Of a DNA stretch of 64,000 nt, positions 44,641 to 55,233 are shown in pieces (the stretch's first letter is position 1; every line of letters begins with the position of its first letter). The DNA lies in assembly GCA_024509875.1 (NCBI GenBank), contig JAMPIV010009915.1, positions 1 to 64,000 on the forward strand, written 5' to 3'. The position numbers were made by a program, and so were the translations under genes. The notes beneath the pieces are model-generated. The model was not told the DNA's origin. It saw nothing but the letters and a program-made list of their open reading frames with translations, and did no database searches. The DNA is from Oreohelix idahoensis (Eukaryota > Mollusca > Gastropoda > Stylommatophora > Oreohelicidae).

Positions 44641-46328
44641 AAAAAAAAAAAATATGGGAGTGAAATAAAAAAAATAAATAAAAAAAAAATAAAAATAAAT
44701 GGTGACGCGCCACAAATGTAAAATTATTTTTTTCGCAATAATTTTTTTTTTAAAAATATATGTTTTTTTAAAAATATATTGTATTAAATATGTAAATTCT
44801 TTAATTTTTCTTTATTTTTAAAAAAAAAAAAATTCCGGCTAAATAAATTTATAATCGATCGATTGTTTAATTAATTGTATTTAGTAAAAGTATAGAAAAG
44901 TACGCGGCGCGATCACCTTTTTTATAAAAAACAGAGTAAAAATTCTAACAATAATGACCGAAACAATAAATATAATTGAAAGATTAGCTCTCGTTTGGCT
45001 AGTGACTTTTTTCCTATTTTTTAATCCTATCAATTTTTTTTTTTTTTTTTTTTTAAAACAACTTAAAAACAGATTAAAAAATAAAATAAAAAGATAAAAA
45101 TTTTTTTAAATAATATAAGTTTATTATTTATAAAAAAGCGCGAAGTGACGAGCTGCGAAAACAAACAAATAATAACGAGTTGGACTAATCCTAACACATT
45201 TGGCTTGCATATTTTAAAGTCTTTATTTAATAATCTGTATCTCCCTAACATATCTTTTTATAAATACACAGATCGCAACTTAAAACCTATAAATTATCAC
45301 TTTAATATTTTAACTAAAATTATTAATTTTTTAGAGAGGCAGTAACAGCGACAATTTATCTTTATTGTTTAAATCACGGTTAAAATACAAAACACACGGT
45401 ATACACAATCAACATTAAAAAAAAAAAACAGATATTTTTAAAGATATTTATTGTATCCTAACGAAAACACTTATATTTTTAAAGATATACAGCCTAACAC
45501 AGAGCACCGAATACACAATCAACTAAAACCTTTTTATAATGTTATTAAATAGAGATATTTTCACATCCTAACACAAAATACGAATTCACAGACATATGTC
45601 TTTTAAATACAGAAAACGATAGAAATATATTTAACAAACGAATACATACTATCAGGTATTGATATGAGAAGGGTGATTTCTTTCAGAAGGCTTGTTTTTC
45701 AGAGATGTGTCCGCTTCAGGTTCTGATAATTTAATGAGATGTCTAGAGACAATACGTCCCATTATATTACCCAAAAAAAGTGAGCGCGCGTAACAGGGTT
45801 CAACGACCCTAGTGTTTACACACCTGTTTACGCTCGCAAACAGTTGTAAATTATCACGTACAGATAACGGGACATGGTTAAGAAATAACTCAACAATGTT
45901 TACTCAGTACAGGTGTTCTGAAACAGCTTGTTTCACATTGTAATTAAATACTTAGACAAATAAGGCTGTTGGTCTAAATGTCGTGTTTGGGCACGTACGA
46001 GTATTGATCCACAGCGAAAACCGCTGGTAATTGTTTACCTAGGAACAGCTGTGAATAACTTGAATTACCCTGTGGAGTTTCAACATTAGCGAACATTTAT
46101 TTGTGACATGAGACAAATGTATCGAGAAAGAAAAGGCATTAGACATATTTTAACATCGGTTTATAAAACACTAGAATAATGTCCCTCTGTATATAAAAAT
46201 ATATATTGTTTCAACATACTGGTGTTGAATATTTAAACAAAAATATATCCAGAACTTAATAAGATACAAATGATATCTTTAAAAAGCAAGCTTTAAAATA
46301 TATGATAACTAAAAAGAAATGTACCAAA

Positions 46329-46331
<3 letters not shown>
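44641..46331. other. AT-rich intergenic stretch, no gene seen
   Basis: It contains long T and A runs (for example 45034-45054). No ORF has recognisable features; the 66-codon ORF at 45145-45345 is not supported. It is part of the central non-coding region of the Polinton. Confidence 0.5.

Positions 46332-46406
<75 letters not shown>
46332..46406. repeat. (GA)n microsatellite
   Basis: About 37 perfect GA units; the poly-Ser/Leu ORF on the minus strand is its translation. Confidence 0.97.
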
Positions 46407-46410
<4 letters not shown>

Positions 46411-46599
46411 TTTTCTTTCCGAGTACGTTTTAACAAATGTTTTACAAAAATAATATATTCTTTAGACTTTTCGTAGCGAAAGAGACACATTTTTTCTTAT
46501 CTAAAACATATATATTAAAAGAGAAAGAGAGAAAAATGTCTCCCGGTATAAAAAACAAAAAAGAGATATTTATGTTTTCCGAATAACATATTCCAGGGA

Positions 46600-46862
46600 T
46601 TGTCGTGTTCTTGACCACACAGTGATTCTCACTTTTTTTATTCTCAATACATGTTGGTATCAGGGATTCTCGTATTGGTTGGTTGAGTTCTTACATTTTT
46701 TGATTCTCAATACATGCTGGAAACAGTGATTCTCAATACATGGTGGAAACAGTGATTCTCACATTTTTTGATTCTCACAATGTTTTACACAGTGATTCTC
46801 AATACATGCTGGTATCAGTGATTCTCACATTTTTTGATTCTCAGGTTTTTTTACTCCAAAGG
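46600..46862. repeat. Degenerate minisatellite upstream of the ATPase gene
   Basis: Irregular repetition of CAGTGATTCTCAATACATGCTGG and GATTCTCACATTTTTTGATTCTCA-like units (key word GATTCTCA, about ten times). It ends just before the ATPase promoter region. Confidence 0.85.
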
Positions 46863-46893
46863 TTCTCACAATGTTTGCACGTTGTGTCTTTGA

Positions 46894-46901
46894 TATATAA
46901 A
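46894..46901 (+). promoter_or_regulatory. TATA box of the ATPase gene
   Basis: TATATAAA, 37 bp before the ATG at 46938. This spacing would give a very short leader and fits a first gene of the rightward block. Confidence 0.45.
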
Positions 46902-46937
46902 ATAACTGGATGTAAGTGTGATCTGTCATTCTTAAAT

Positions 46938-47550
46938 ATGGACCCGAGATTTGCACATTCCTTTACCTGTTTAATTTCAGGCCCTAGTTCTAGTGGAAAG
47001 ACTGTTTTTGTGGGACGTTTTTTGACACATATCAAGTATATGGTAACAGTCGTACCAGATGAGATTATATATTGTTACAGCGAGTGGCAACCTCTATACA
47101 ATTCAAAGACTGGAGTTCAGTTTATTGAAGGACTGCCCGATATTGAGCAGTGGACAGGTGATAAGAGACGGTTGGTAATTATCGATGACCTCATGAACGA
47201 AACAGATGAACGTGTAACTAAATTATTCACAAAAAAGTCATCATAAAAATGTAAGCGTATTTTATCTCGTGCAAAATTTATTTGGCAAGAACAAAGAACA
47301 CAGAACCATTAGTTTGAATTCTCATTACATAGTACTTTTCAAAAATACACGCGATGGATCGCAGATTGTTAATCTAGCCAAACAGATGTACCCAGGTCAA
47401 ACTACGTATGTCCAGAAGAGTTTTAAGGACGCAACATCGGTTCCACATGGGTATTTGCTAATCGATCTTCGTCAAGACACACCAGACAATTTAAGGCTTC
47501 GGTAGCGCATATTCCCAGACGAGAAACAAATTGTTTACTTACCCAAGTAA
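46938..47550 (+). pseudogene. Polinton FtsK/HerA-type DNA-packaging ATPase (frameshifted)
   Basis: Start at ATG 46938 (MDPRFAHSFTCLISG), chosen because the Walker A loop follows at the usual distance; the ORF also runs upstream through the minisatellite. Walker A is GPSSSGKT (46980-47003) and Walker B is LVIIDDLMNE. A 1-bp shift in or near the A6 run at 47231-47236 moves the frame, which continues as VSVFYLVQNLFG...HYIVLFKN, the family's next conserved block. A TAG at 47503-47505 falls inside the C-terminal RLR...RIFPDE motif; the natural end would be the TAA at 47548. About 203 codons, normal for the family. It powers packaging of element DNA into capsids. It leads the rightward gene block. 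Confidence 0.9.
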
Positions 47551-47554
47551 CGAG

Positions 47555-47872
47555 ATGGGAGAAAAAGTAAAAAGACATGCTGAGATGTTATAATGTCTAC
47601 GTACAGCCAAACCACCAGTCATCAAGGCTGTTATGAAAACAGCATCACCCGAGCTGGTAGGAACACTCTGTGAATGTTGTCACAACGTATTAAAAGGTAA
47701 CGTTACACTGACACCTCCTCAGAAGAGACGTATGCGTCGTTACAAAAACATCCTGCGAGCGCTTACAAAGAAGAAATTCTCGCTCAAAAGACGAAAACAA
47801 TTTTTACAGACTGGAGGTTTCTTATCTGCTCTCCTTACACCAATACTAACTGTACTAAAAGGGCTCTTTTAG
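47555..47872 (+). pseudogene. Small basic Polinton protein with hydrophobic tail
   Basis: From ATG 47555 the frame reads MGEKVKRHAEML, a TAA at 47591-47593, then LRTAKPPVIKAVMKTASPELV and a Cys motif CECCHNVLKGNVTL. A Lys/Arg-rich segment (KRRMRRYKN, FSLKRRKQ) and a Gly/Leu hydrophobic tail (GGFLSALLTPILTVLKGLF) follow. This layout is common in Polintons and adintoviruses and resembles small basic core or membrane-active virion proteins; I do not know a proven function. The part after the stop could still start at ATG 47633. It lies 4 bp after the ATPase end. Confidence 0.65.
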
Positions 47873-47883
47873 ATGGCTAAAAA

Positions 47884-48297
47884 ATGATTTTGATGGATCC
47901 TCGTTTGTTAGAAAAACCTTATAGACCACCCGACGCTCTAAGAGATAACTTGGGAGAATTGGATACTCAAATGCAACTAGTCTTGGATCGACAAGATTTA
48001 CCACTCGGTGACAAGGCTAGACTTTATCAACAAACATTACAGCGTTATTTGACTCGACTAGAACAGTACAATTACGTACCTCTAGGCCTCGTGTATATTA
48101 AACAACCACCACCATTACAAACCAATGAACAACCTACTGTACTTAAAGATGAGGTCGTCGACAAAACTCCTCAGTCCCCACCCGTCACACCCACTAATCG
48201 AAAAAAGGTGGTGAGCAGTAAATTGCGAGAATCATCATCGTATTCGCTCAGAAGATGGAAAAAGACACCAAAGTGGGAAGCATGGCCAAAAAAGTGA
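47884..48297 (+). CDS. Conserved Polinton protein of unknown function, 137 residues
   Basis: MILMDPRLLEKPYRPP; the second Met (47893, MDPRLLEKP) is an equally good start. A helical middle part (LDTQMQLVLDRQDLPLGDKA, LYQQTLQRYLTRLEQY) is likely a short coiled coil, followed by a Pro/Thr-rich basic tail. I recall similar proteins (DPRLLE..., VLDRxDLP) between the ATPase and integrase of invertebrate Polintons, but not a function. The ORF is intact and overlaps the integrase start at 48255-48297. Confidence 0.7.
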   Translation: MILMDPRLLEKPYRPPDALRDNLGELDTQMQLVLDRQDLPLGDKARLYQQTLQRYLTRLEQYNYVPLGLVYIKQPPPLQTNEQPTVLKDEVVDKTPQSPPVTPTNRKKVVSSKLRESSSYSLRRWKKTPKWEAWPKK

Positions 48298-49341
48298 ATA
48301 AGATTTTAAAACAACATTACTACGAACCAAAACGCCCTGGATCTTATGGTGGAATCGCCCCCTTACAACGTAGCACCAAACTTAGTCGTAAAAAATTGAA
48401 GAGTAGTTATGTCATCAGGACACATACACCCTACACAAGTCGGTGCGCAGAAAATTTAAACGACGTACGACCATTGCAGGAGGTATCGATCAACAGTTCC
48501 AGGCTGATTTAATTGACTTGCGAGGTTTAACGATGGGTATTCGTATCTAGTAACGTGTATTGACGTGTTTAGTAAATTCGCTTGGGCTGTTCCTCTGAAA
48601 AACAAGACTGCGACAGCTTTAGTAGCAGCGGTAAAGACAATTTTTAACAGTCGCAAACCGATAAATTTTCAAACAGACAAAGGCAGTGAGTTTGTCAACA
48701 AAACATTCTTAAAGTTTCTTAAAAACGAGGAAGTCCATTTCTTCACTACGGAGAATGAAGACACCAAAGCAGCTATTGTCGAACGGTTTAATCGAACCCT
48801 CAAAGAAAAAACGTGGCGTTACTTTACCAAAACCAACAGTCTTCGCTACGTCGACGTGATACAACAACTGGTCCACAACTACAACTATTCGTATCATCGG
48901 AGTATTAAGATGGCACCGGTGGAAGTTACCCCGAGCAATCAAGAAGAAGTGTGGCGTACTTTGTACTCGACCCCTGACTTCATCGGGAGAAAAGTCTATT
49001 TTAAACCCGGTGATCGCGTGCGGATCGCCCAAGCCAGACAAACTTTTAAAAAGGGTTATACGCCGGCGTGGACAGAAGAGTTGTTTACGATTAGCCGACT
49101 AAACCAAACAAGACCGGCCACGTACGTCCTTAAAGATGATTCGGGTGAGGAACTGAAAGATTCTTTTTACCAAGAAGAACTCCAACGAGTCGGCGACAAG
49201 ATAGTTTATCGAATCGAGTCCATTTTGGAGGAACGCCGAGGTGTCAGAGGTGCAAAAGAATATTTAGTCAAATGGTTCGGTTATAACTCGTCATTCAACA
49301 GCTGGATTTCGTCCAAACAGCTAGCGAGATATCGAGACTGA
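48255..49341 (+). pseudogene. int: Polinton integrase with C-terminal chromodomain (frameshifted)
   Basis: N-terminal part MAKKVNKILKQHYYEPKRPG (ATG 48282, or 48255). A shift in the A6 run at 48390-48395 and a TAG at 48404-48406 interrupt it. The next frame has DTYTLHKSVRRKFKRR and the first catalytic Asp (ADLIDLRGL). A second shift near 48540 leads to the long frame 48565-49341 with the second Asp (QTDKGSEF, 48676) and the Glu (VERFNRTLK, 48781), 34 residues apart. The C-terminus is a chromodomain (YRIESILEER...YLVKWFGY...SWI). It inserts element DNA into the chromosome with a 6-bp stagger; the chromodomain may guide it to modified histones. Confidence 0.92.
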
Positions 49342-49589
49342 TGGATATTGAAGAAGACGTGAGCACCCCAGTTTTACGGCCACCCCCTCCCAAGACCGCG
49401 AGAACGTCGTTCTGGCCTTTTTGGGAAACTAGTCCCGCGACTAGAGATCGTTTTCATCTGTCAGATGATCGTTATATATGTCGTCATCGGTGTCTCGTTA
49501 TTCAATCTGAGTCGGAGCAACGCAGAGGGACCAGACGGCAAGTTTTGGATCGCTTTAATGAGCAGTTGTCTGGGTTACATGTTACCTAA
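49341..49589 (+). CDS. Small Polinton ORF, 82 residues, unknown
   Basis: It starts at the ATG overlapping the integrase stop (TGATG), which suggests coupled expression. It is acidic at the N-terminus, then Pro-rich (RPPPPKTARTSFWPFWE), then basic. No recognised domain. It sits 12 bp before the penton gene. It is intact, but at this length it could be chance. Confidence 0.45.
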   Translation: MDIEEDVSTPVLRPPPPKTARTSFWPFWETSPATRDRFHLSDDRYICRHRCLVIQSESEQRRGTRRQVLDRFNEQLSGLHVT

Positions 49590-49601
49590 CCCTAAGATAG
49601 G

Positions 49602-50364
49602 ATGAGTTTTTACGTGACTTTACCCAGCAATGCCTTGATGAAAATATACCCAAACAATGACGCCGGTCACTTTTTCGTCAAATTGCCACAGACTATAGAC
49701 TTGACTTCGAGTTACGAGGTTGGTTTGGTTGAGATTCAATTTCCCAAAAGTTATTTTAACGTGCTAGAGAATGATGTATGGCTACATTACTTTCCCAACA
49801 AAGAAGATGAGTCTATGGTACTCACGTTACCCGCTGGTCTATACACGTCACCCGAAAAGCTGATCGACGAGTTGAATCGTTTGCTTTTACCCACAGATGG
49901 GGATGAAAAAGCCCGAGTTAGATTCCATTTTAACAATAATAAGGCCACCTTGAATCTGTATGATCCGGAGGTTGAAGTTAGAATTAGCGAGACGTTGAAA
50001 CACATGTTAGGGTTTCCTGCCTCGCTCGCCACAGACATCGACCCAATACTACGAGGGAGGCGAGACTGAAGTACAAATGGATAGCGACATGAAAAATGTG
50101 TACGTGTACTGCGATCTCGTAGCGGCGAGACCGGTTGGAGATGCCTCTGTCCCTTTGTTACGGAATGTTCCTATTTTGGACAGGACTACCGCTTCTGTTT
50201 TCAGGATTTACGACAAACCACATTACGTACCCCTGAGCCGTTTCTCGTTTGACGCGGTGGAAATCCTTTTAACAAACGATCAGGGTAAGACTATCCCATT
50301 CACTAGCGGAGCTTCGGTGTTGACACTACACTTCAGAACTCACAGACGGTTTGATTTTGACTAG
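49602..50364 (+). pseudogene. Polinton minor capsid (penton-like) protein, frameshifted
   Basis: 49602-50069 reads MSFYVTLPSNALMKIYPNN and FVKLPQTIDLTSSYEVGLVEIQFP, the usual opening of the single-jelly-roll minor capsid protein. 50077-50364, in the next frame, reads VYVYCDLVAARPVGD, VPLLRNVPI, PHYVPLSRFSFDAVEI and VLTLHFRTHRRF, its second half. One base is gained or lost near 50040. About 250 codons together, the family size. It would form the capsid vertices. Downstream comes the Gly-rich protein, overlapping by a few bases. Confidence 0.85.
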
Positions 50365-50836
50365 AAAAATGGTGAGACACGTACCCATCCGACGAAACCC
50401 CAAGATGTATGAGGAGTTTTACTGCAACCAAGCTGGTCATGGGATGCCAGTGTTTATCGGAGGCAGAAGTCAAAGAGGCCATGGTTTGGGTAGTTTTTTC
50501 GGCGGGCTCGGTCGCATGGTTCTCCCGTGGTTAAAAACTGGCGGCAAAGCTTTACTCAGAGAAGGGCTTGGGACCGGTCTACAGGTCGCGAGCGATGCGT
50601 TAGCCGGCAGAAATGTTGGCGAGGCATTTCGTGAACGAGCCAAGGAGTCGGGTCAACGTTTATTACAGGGAGCCGTTGAACACCTCACCACTAACCAATC
50701 GGGTAGCGGGCTTAGAAGAAAAAGAAAAACGAGAGCTGCCCCACCTGGCGAGCCGAAACGAATAAAACGCAGTAACCGAGCTCGACCTTCTCATTCTCAC
50801 CAGAAGAAGCGAAGGTACTCTGATATATTTGAATGA
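50351..50836 (+). CDS. Polinton Gly-rich, basic minor virion protein, 161 residues
   Basis: The probable start is the second Met (50369, MVRHVPIRRNPKMYEEFY), the common opening of this family. A conserved block QAGHGMPVFIGGRSQRGHGL is followed by a Gly/Leu amphipathic region (GSFFGGLGRMVLPWLKTGGKAL), and then by RERAKESGQRLLQGA. A strongly basic tail (RRKRKTRAAPP, KRIKRSNRARP) ends it. Adenovirus-like pVI/pX roles (membrane lysis, core) have been suggested for proteins with this layout; I treat that as inference. The ORF is intact and its stop overlaps the capsid start (ATGATG). Confidence 0.75.
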   Translation: MILTRKMVRHVPIRRNPKMYEEFYCNQAGHGMPVFIGGRSQRGHGLGSFFGGLGRMVLPWLKTGGKALLREGLGTGLQVASDALAGRNVGEAFRERAKESGQRLLQGAVEHLTTNQSGSGLRRKRKTRAAPPGEPKRIKRSNRARPSHSHQKKRRYSDIFE

Positions 50837-52146
50837 TGGCGCTTATTCACCCCAGCTCGTGCGAAAGTCTTCACAGTGGTCTAGATTTGTTTAGCGTACC
50901 ACCAACGCAGACAGCCGTAGAAGAGGGACAATTTGTGGAGATACATCCGTTGGCCGCCTTAGCCCCCGGAGCCCCGGTGGAGTTAGTAATTTCGAGAAAC
51001 GGTGAGGAATATCTAGATTTGTTCAATACTTTTCTGCACGTGCGCGCCAAAGTTACGTTAGCTAATGGCAGCGCATTACCCGCTGACGCAGAGGTGGCCC
51101 CGATCAACTATTACCTGCACAGTTTATTCTCCCAAGTCGACGTTTCACTGAACGATACGCTGATTACACCCAGCGAGAACACCTACCCTTATAGAGCTTA
51201 CATCGAAGCCACGTTGAATTACGGGGAGGAACCCAAACGAGGCCATCTGACATCGGCTCTGTTTTACAAAGACACGCCAAATTTTATTACGGAAACAATT
51301 GGTGACAATAACAACGGGTTAAGACTGCGTCGACATATAGCGGCTGGTTCTCAGGAGATTGATATGATGGGTCGTTTACATTCAGATATCTTTGCTCAAG
51401 ATCGTTACCTGTTAAATGGTGTGACAGTTAAAGTAAAACTCACCCCGTCTAAAGATGCCTTCAACGTGCTGGGACACGACCCCACCGCTGGTTATAAATC
51501 TATTATAACTTATGCGGCCTTGGTTGTCCGGAAAGCTAAATTAAATCCCGCCGTCTCTCTAGCCCACGAGAAAGCCTTGGTGCGAGGTAATGCCAAGTAT
51601 CCCTTGAAACGAGTTGTGCTAAAAACTTTCTCTATCCCTAGAGGTATGCTATCACACATGCAGGATAATCTGTTTCTCAGTCAAACACCTACACGGATCG
51701 TGATTGGACTAGTCACTTCGTCCGCTTTTAACGGGTCGTACACGTCTAATCCGTTCAATTTTGCTACCTTTAGTCTGATATATTTGAATGTCAGCGCGGA
51801 CGGCAGAACAGTCAGTGGCAAGCCTTTGTCCATGGATTATGAACACAACCAGTACGTGAGAGCCTTCTTCGCGACGAATCTAGCTATGGGACTGGTTGGT
51901 AAAGACGCCGGCAACGACCTCGAGTATAGACATTTTAAGCACGGTTACGCCTTATACGCCTTTGACCTCACCCCCAGTCTACTAGACGGTGACCAGTTTG
52001 AGATGGCCAAGTCGGGCCCAGTCTCAGTAGAACTTAAATTCGCCGAGGTCACACCCGAACCATTACAGGTTCTCGTCTACGCCGAGCAAGACTCGATCTT
52101 GGAGATCTCGAAATCACGCCAAGTTTTGACAGACTACACCACTTAG
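50833..52146 (+). CDS. Polinton major capsid protein (double jelly-roll)
   Basis: 437 codons, uninterrupted. It opens MMALIHPSSCESLHSGLDLFSVPPTQT and has the family blocks YLDLFNTFLHVRAKV, INYYLHSLFSQVDVSLN, YPYRAYIEATLNYG and LLNGVTVKVKLTPSKD. The C-terminal jelly-roll follows with FNFATFSLIYLNVSADG, HGYALYAFDLTP and GPVSVELKFAE. Length and motif order are typical. Either of the first two ATGs (50833, 50836) can be the start; the first overlaps the stop of the gene before. It forms the hexon-like shell. It is the best-preserved gene in the element, next to the broken protease gene. Confidence 0.93.
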   Translation: MMALIHPSSCESLHSGLDLFSVPPTQTAVEEGQFVEIHPLAALAPGAPVELVISRNGEEYLDLFNTFLHVRAKVTLANGSALPADAEVAPINYYLHSLFSQVDVSLNDTLITPSENTYPYRAYIEATLNYGEEPKRGHLTSALFYKDTPNFITETIGDNNNGLRLRRHIAAGSQEIDMMGRLHSDIFAQDRYLLNGVTVKVKLTPSKDAFNVLGHDPTAGYKSIITYAALVVRKAKLNPAVSLAHEKALVRGNAKYPLKRVVLKTFSIPRGMLSHMQDNLFLSQTPTRIVIGLVTSSAFNGSYTSNPFNFATFSLIYLNVSADGRTVSGKPLSMDYEHNQYVRAFFATNLAMGLVGKDAGNDLEYRHFKHGYALYAFDLTPSLLDGDQFEMAKSGPVSVELKFAEVTPEPLQVLVYAEQDSILEISKSRQVLTDYTT

Positions 52147-52149
52147 ACA

Positions 52150-52355
52150 ATGAATACAGACGAGATACGCACCATCCTCCTGTCGGACATATTTGTTAAA
52201 CGAACTGGGCTCGTTAAAGTGTTAGCTCGTGACCAATTACCTCTACGCATCGATCCGACCAAGACGGCTGCTTTCGTCATCAACACTGATCCTAGCTATC
52301 GCCCGGGTGACCACTGGGTCGCTCTATATTATAACGGACTTGGTACTTTTGAATA
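52150..52355 (+). pseudogene. Polinton adenain-type cysteine protease, 5' part (cut by Tigger)
   Basis: It starts 3 bp after the capsid stop: MNTDEIRTILLSDIFVKRTG. The catalytic His is in DHWVALYYNG (codon 52312-52314, residue 55). The coding sequence is cut at the TA at 52354-52355 by a Tigger insertion and continues after 54707. The enzyme matures virion proteins in this family. Confidence 0.88.
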
Positions 52356-54705
52356 CAGTAGAACTCCATTTATCCGAACCCCATGGGACCGAGCATCGTT
52401 CGGATAATCAAATGTTCGGATAATTGGATTACATAATGTATCGAGTACATGTACACATATTTCTAAAAATAATTAACCATCACAAGGAAAATACACTATA
52501 AAACATATTTACTTGTACTGTAATAATAATACCCACACTGTATTAGATCACTGTACCACCAAAATCTTTTATTACACTGCAGTGCATGTACTACTTGTAT
52601 TAATTATTTTTGTTAAGAAAGAGAAATGTTTTCAAAATAACATTACAAACGATTCAAAACCAGGCGCAACTTACGTATATATGTACTTGCACAGATGTAG
52701 CCCACTATTAAAAATAATGAGGAATCCTCTTTTGCACCAAACTGGATAGTCTTCTTTTGGCTGCTAAGTCCCACATTCTCTTCAACAGCAGAAGCTGTGT
52801 AGGACAGCTGTCATCTTCTTGCTCGTACCAAGCCATCGCTGTTTCTAGTGCTATAAAGGCCTCTTCAGGACTTGGTCGACGTTTTGGTTTTTCTTCATAA
52901 TCTACAAGTACATCATGTACTTCTGAGGAGTCTTCATCATCGGTCACTACATGTATTTGGTTTTCTTCTTGCACAAAAGACAAAATTTCTTCGTCATTCA
53001 AAAACTGAAAACCAGAATCATTATCATCTTCTAGCCACATGTGTGCATCATCTTTGTCACAGTCCGAAAATCCGGGCATTGCTTGAAACAGTTCCACAAC
53101 TTCATTTATACAATCATCATTTGTGTCCATTGCAGTAGTTTCATTTCCTCCTTTTTTTCCCAAGCAATCTACTCCAAGCCTTGTTGAGATTATCTTGTGA
53201 CAGGGTGGTCAAAGCATCAGCTAACATATAGCAGCAGTCTTTGAGATTAAGCTTTTTGGAAAACGCCACCACACTTTCTTCATCTTCAGCCAACAATAAA
53301 CGACGCAGGCCTTCCTTCTTGTACATCTTTTTAAGCTTTGCTATAACACCCTGATCCATTGGTTGAATCAGAGCTGTTACATTGGGAGGCAGAAAAATTA
53401 CTTTAAAATTTGCATCAACTGCATTAAATGTATCCGTCTCTGGATGAGATGGTGCATTGTCAAGTAGAAGAATTTTTTTTCCAGTTTTCTTTTCTTGTTC
53501 TCTCAACCTCTTCACATTTGGGATGAACTGATTTGTATACCAATCAAGAAATATTTCACTATTCATCCAAGCACTCTTCTATGCTTTGTAGCACAATGGG
53601 AGACATGTCACATTCTTTAAACAACGTGGTTTTTTGGCTTTGCCGATCATTAGCACCGGTAAACGATGACCTCCACTGGCATTCGCGGCTACCAAAATTG
53701 TTACTCTCTCTTTGCACTTTTTAAACCCAGGGGCAGCTGCTTCGCGCTGAGATGCAAGTGATTTTTGAGGCAATGATTTCCAGTATAAGCCAGTCTCATC
53801 GGCATTATACACATCATCGAGTGAATAACCTTCTTCTTCCAATAAAGCCAAGAATGTTTCTTTAAAATTTTTAGCGGCAGTTGCATCGCTAGATAAAGAT
53901 TCCCCTTGAATCTCCAATTCTCGTATGCCATGACGAGATTTAAAGTTTATTAACCATCCCTGGCTAGCCTTAAAGTCAGGAGGACCGTCAAGTTGATTGT
54001 TGAACTGAAGTGCCTTTTCACACAACAGAGAACCAGAGATAGGTTCCCCTTTGCTTCTTCTTTGCACAAACCATATATACAAAGCCTCTTCCAATTTCAC
54101 ATCTTTCGCATTTCTCATGGTTTTACGTTTCTTCGACCCATTTTCACTATCAAATTTCGATGCAAAACTCATAATTTTATCCTTGTTACTTTTGATGTCA
54201 GAGACGGTAGCTTTTCCAACATTGAAAATCCTCGCAAGTGAAGACACAGTTTCACCTTGTCCTAGTCTCTTGATAATTTCTGTTTTCGTTTCAATTGACA
54301 AAACATTGCGGTTCCTTTTATATGCTTTAGGCCTACTGGAAGATGCCATATCGCACAGAGAAATACTTGTACACCAAAATTATTCTGCTGTAGTAGCAGA
54401 CACAATTATTTTAAGTTGAACTGTCTGTTTAGCCAGTGTTCTACCTAGAACGCACACGTACACTGGATTGGTAAACCAGATATTAACTGACTTTATGATC
54501 TAACTGACTTCCTGTACGTAAGCGACCGACCATTAGCCATCCCATTCTCTACAAATTGTTCGCACACATTTGAAGTTTGCCGCATCAAAAGATTCAGAAT
54601 TTTAGTCTAACGTGACTGTGGCATCTGATTTTTTTTTTTCTGGAAAAAGTGTTCGGATAATTGGATGTTCGGATAATTGGGGTTCGGATAAATGGAGTTC
54701 TACTG
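52356..54705 (-). mobile_element. Tigger/pogo-type DNA transposon inside the protease gene
   Basis: The termini CAGTAGAACTCCATTTATCC (left) and the inverted right end CAGTAGAACTCCATTTATCC match perfectly over at least 20 bp. They are flanked by TA (52354-52355 and 54706-54707), the target of the Tc1/mariner-pogo group. Subterminal GTTCGGATAATTGG units repeat at both ends. 2,350 bp with one transposase gene on the minus strand. Confidence 0.95.
52708..54349 (-). pseudogene. Tigger-type transposase (one stop, one frameshift)
   Basis: Minus strand. The N-terminal CENP-B-like helix-turn-helix (TEIIKRLGQGETVSSLARIF, KATVSDIKSNKDKI) is followed by a second DNA-binding domain (YIWFVQRRSKGEPIS...WLINFKSRHGI). 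The DDE catalytic region has NADETGLYWK, LLLDNAPSHP and a third Asp in LIQPMDQGVI. The acidic C-terminal tail reads through to MWDLAAKRRLSSLV. A TAG at 53579-53581 interrupts the frame after CYKA, and an extra base in the T7 run at 53152-53158 shifts it. Both are small lesions. The protein would cut and paste the element at TA. Confidence 0.93.
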
Positions 54706-55000
54706 TATTTTGATTCTTTCGGTACCACCTACACACTCGGACTTGATTAATTTTATAGCCAGAAACTCTACTCGACCTGTTAACTACAACGCCAGACATT
54801 TACAAGATGTAGTCACCAACGTTTGCGGGCTCTACGCCATTTATTTCATCTTGATCAAAACACGAGGTGGTACTATGCAGCGGGTCCTACTACCCTTTTC
54901 GGCTAGACAACACGCCAACGATCGATTAATTTTTCGATTAGTCAGACCCTGGCTAGCGAAACTCAACCCCATTTTCATAAACAAGGGACGAAATCAATAG
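54706..55000 (+). pseudogene. Polinton adenain-type protease, 3' part
   Basis: After the TA duplication the frame of the 5' part would continue for a few codons (FDSFG), but a further 1-bp shift near 54725 is needed to reach SDLINFIARNSTRPVNYN. Next comes the catalytic block VCGLYAIYFI (Cys codon 54824-54826), then RQHANDRLIFRLVRP and a stop at 54998. The gene therefore has two independent lesions, the transposon and a small shift. No other product explains this conserved CGLYA block. Confidence 0.85.
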
Positions 55001-55181
55001 ACAGGTGTGTGTATTTTTCGCTATCGGGTTTCTCCCCGACACGACCATGTGTCATTGTTCCCACGCAATACATCGACGAATCACGTCCTGGCTCACACAC
55101 GATCGATGTTCGACGAATCAAATCCTAGCTAGGGCACGCCTAAAAAAAACCAGATTGAACTGGTATTCTCCCCCCCCCCCA

Positions 55182-55187
55182 TATAAA
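55182..55187 (+). promoter_or_regulatory. TATA box before the PC4-like gene
   Basis: TATAAA follows a run of C (55171-55180) and lies 47 bp before the ATG at 55234, so this last gene probably has its own promoter. Confidence 0.5.
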
Positions 55188-55233
55188 CGGAAGACACTTT
55201 ATTCAAGCGTTGATAATCTACACCTCGTTGAAA

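Noticed and set aside
46293..46490. Ser/Leu-repeat ORF on the minus strand
   Set aside because: Translation of the (GA)n microsatellite.
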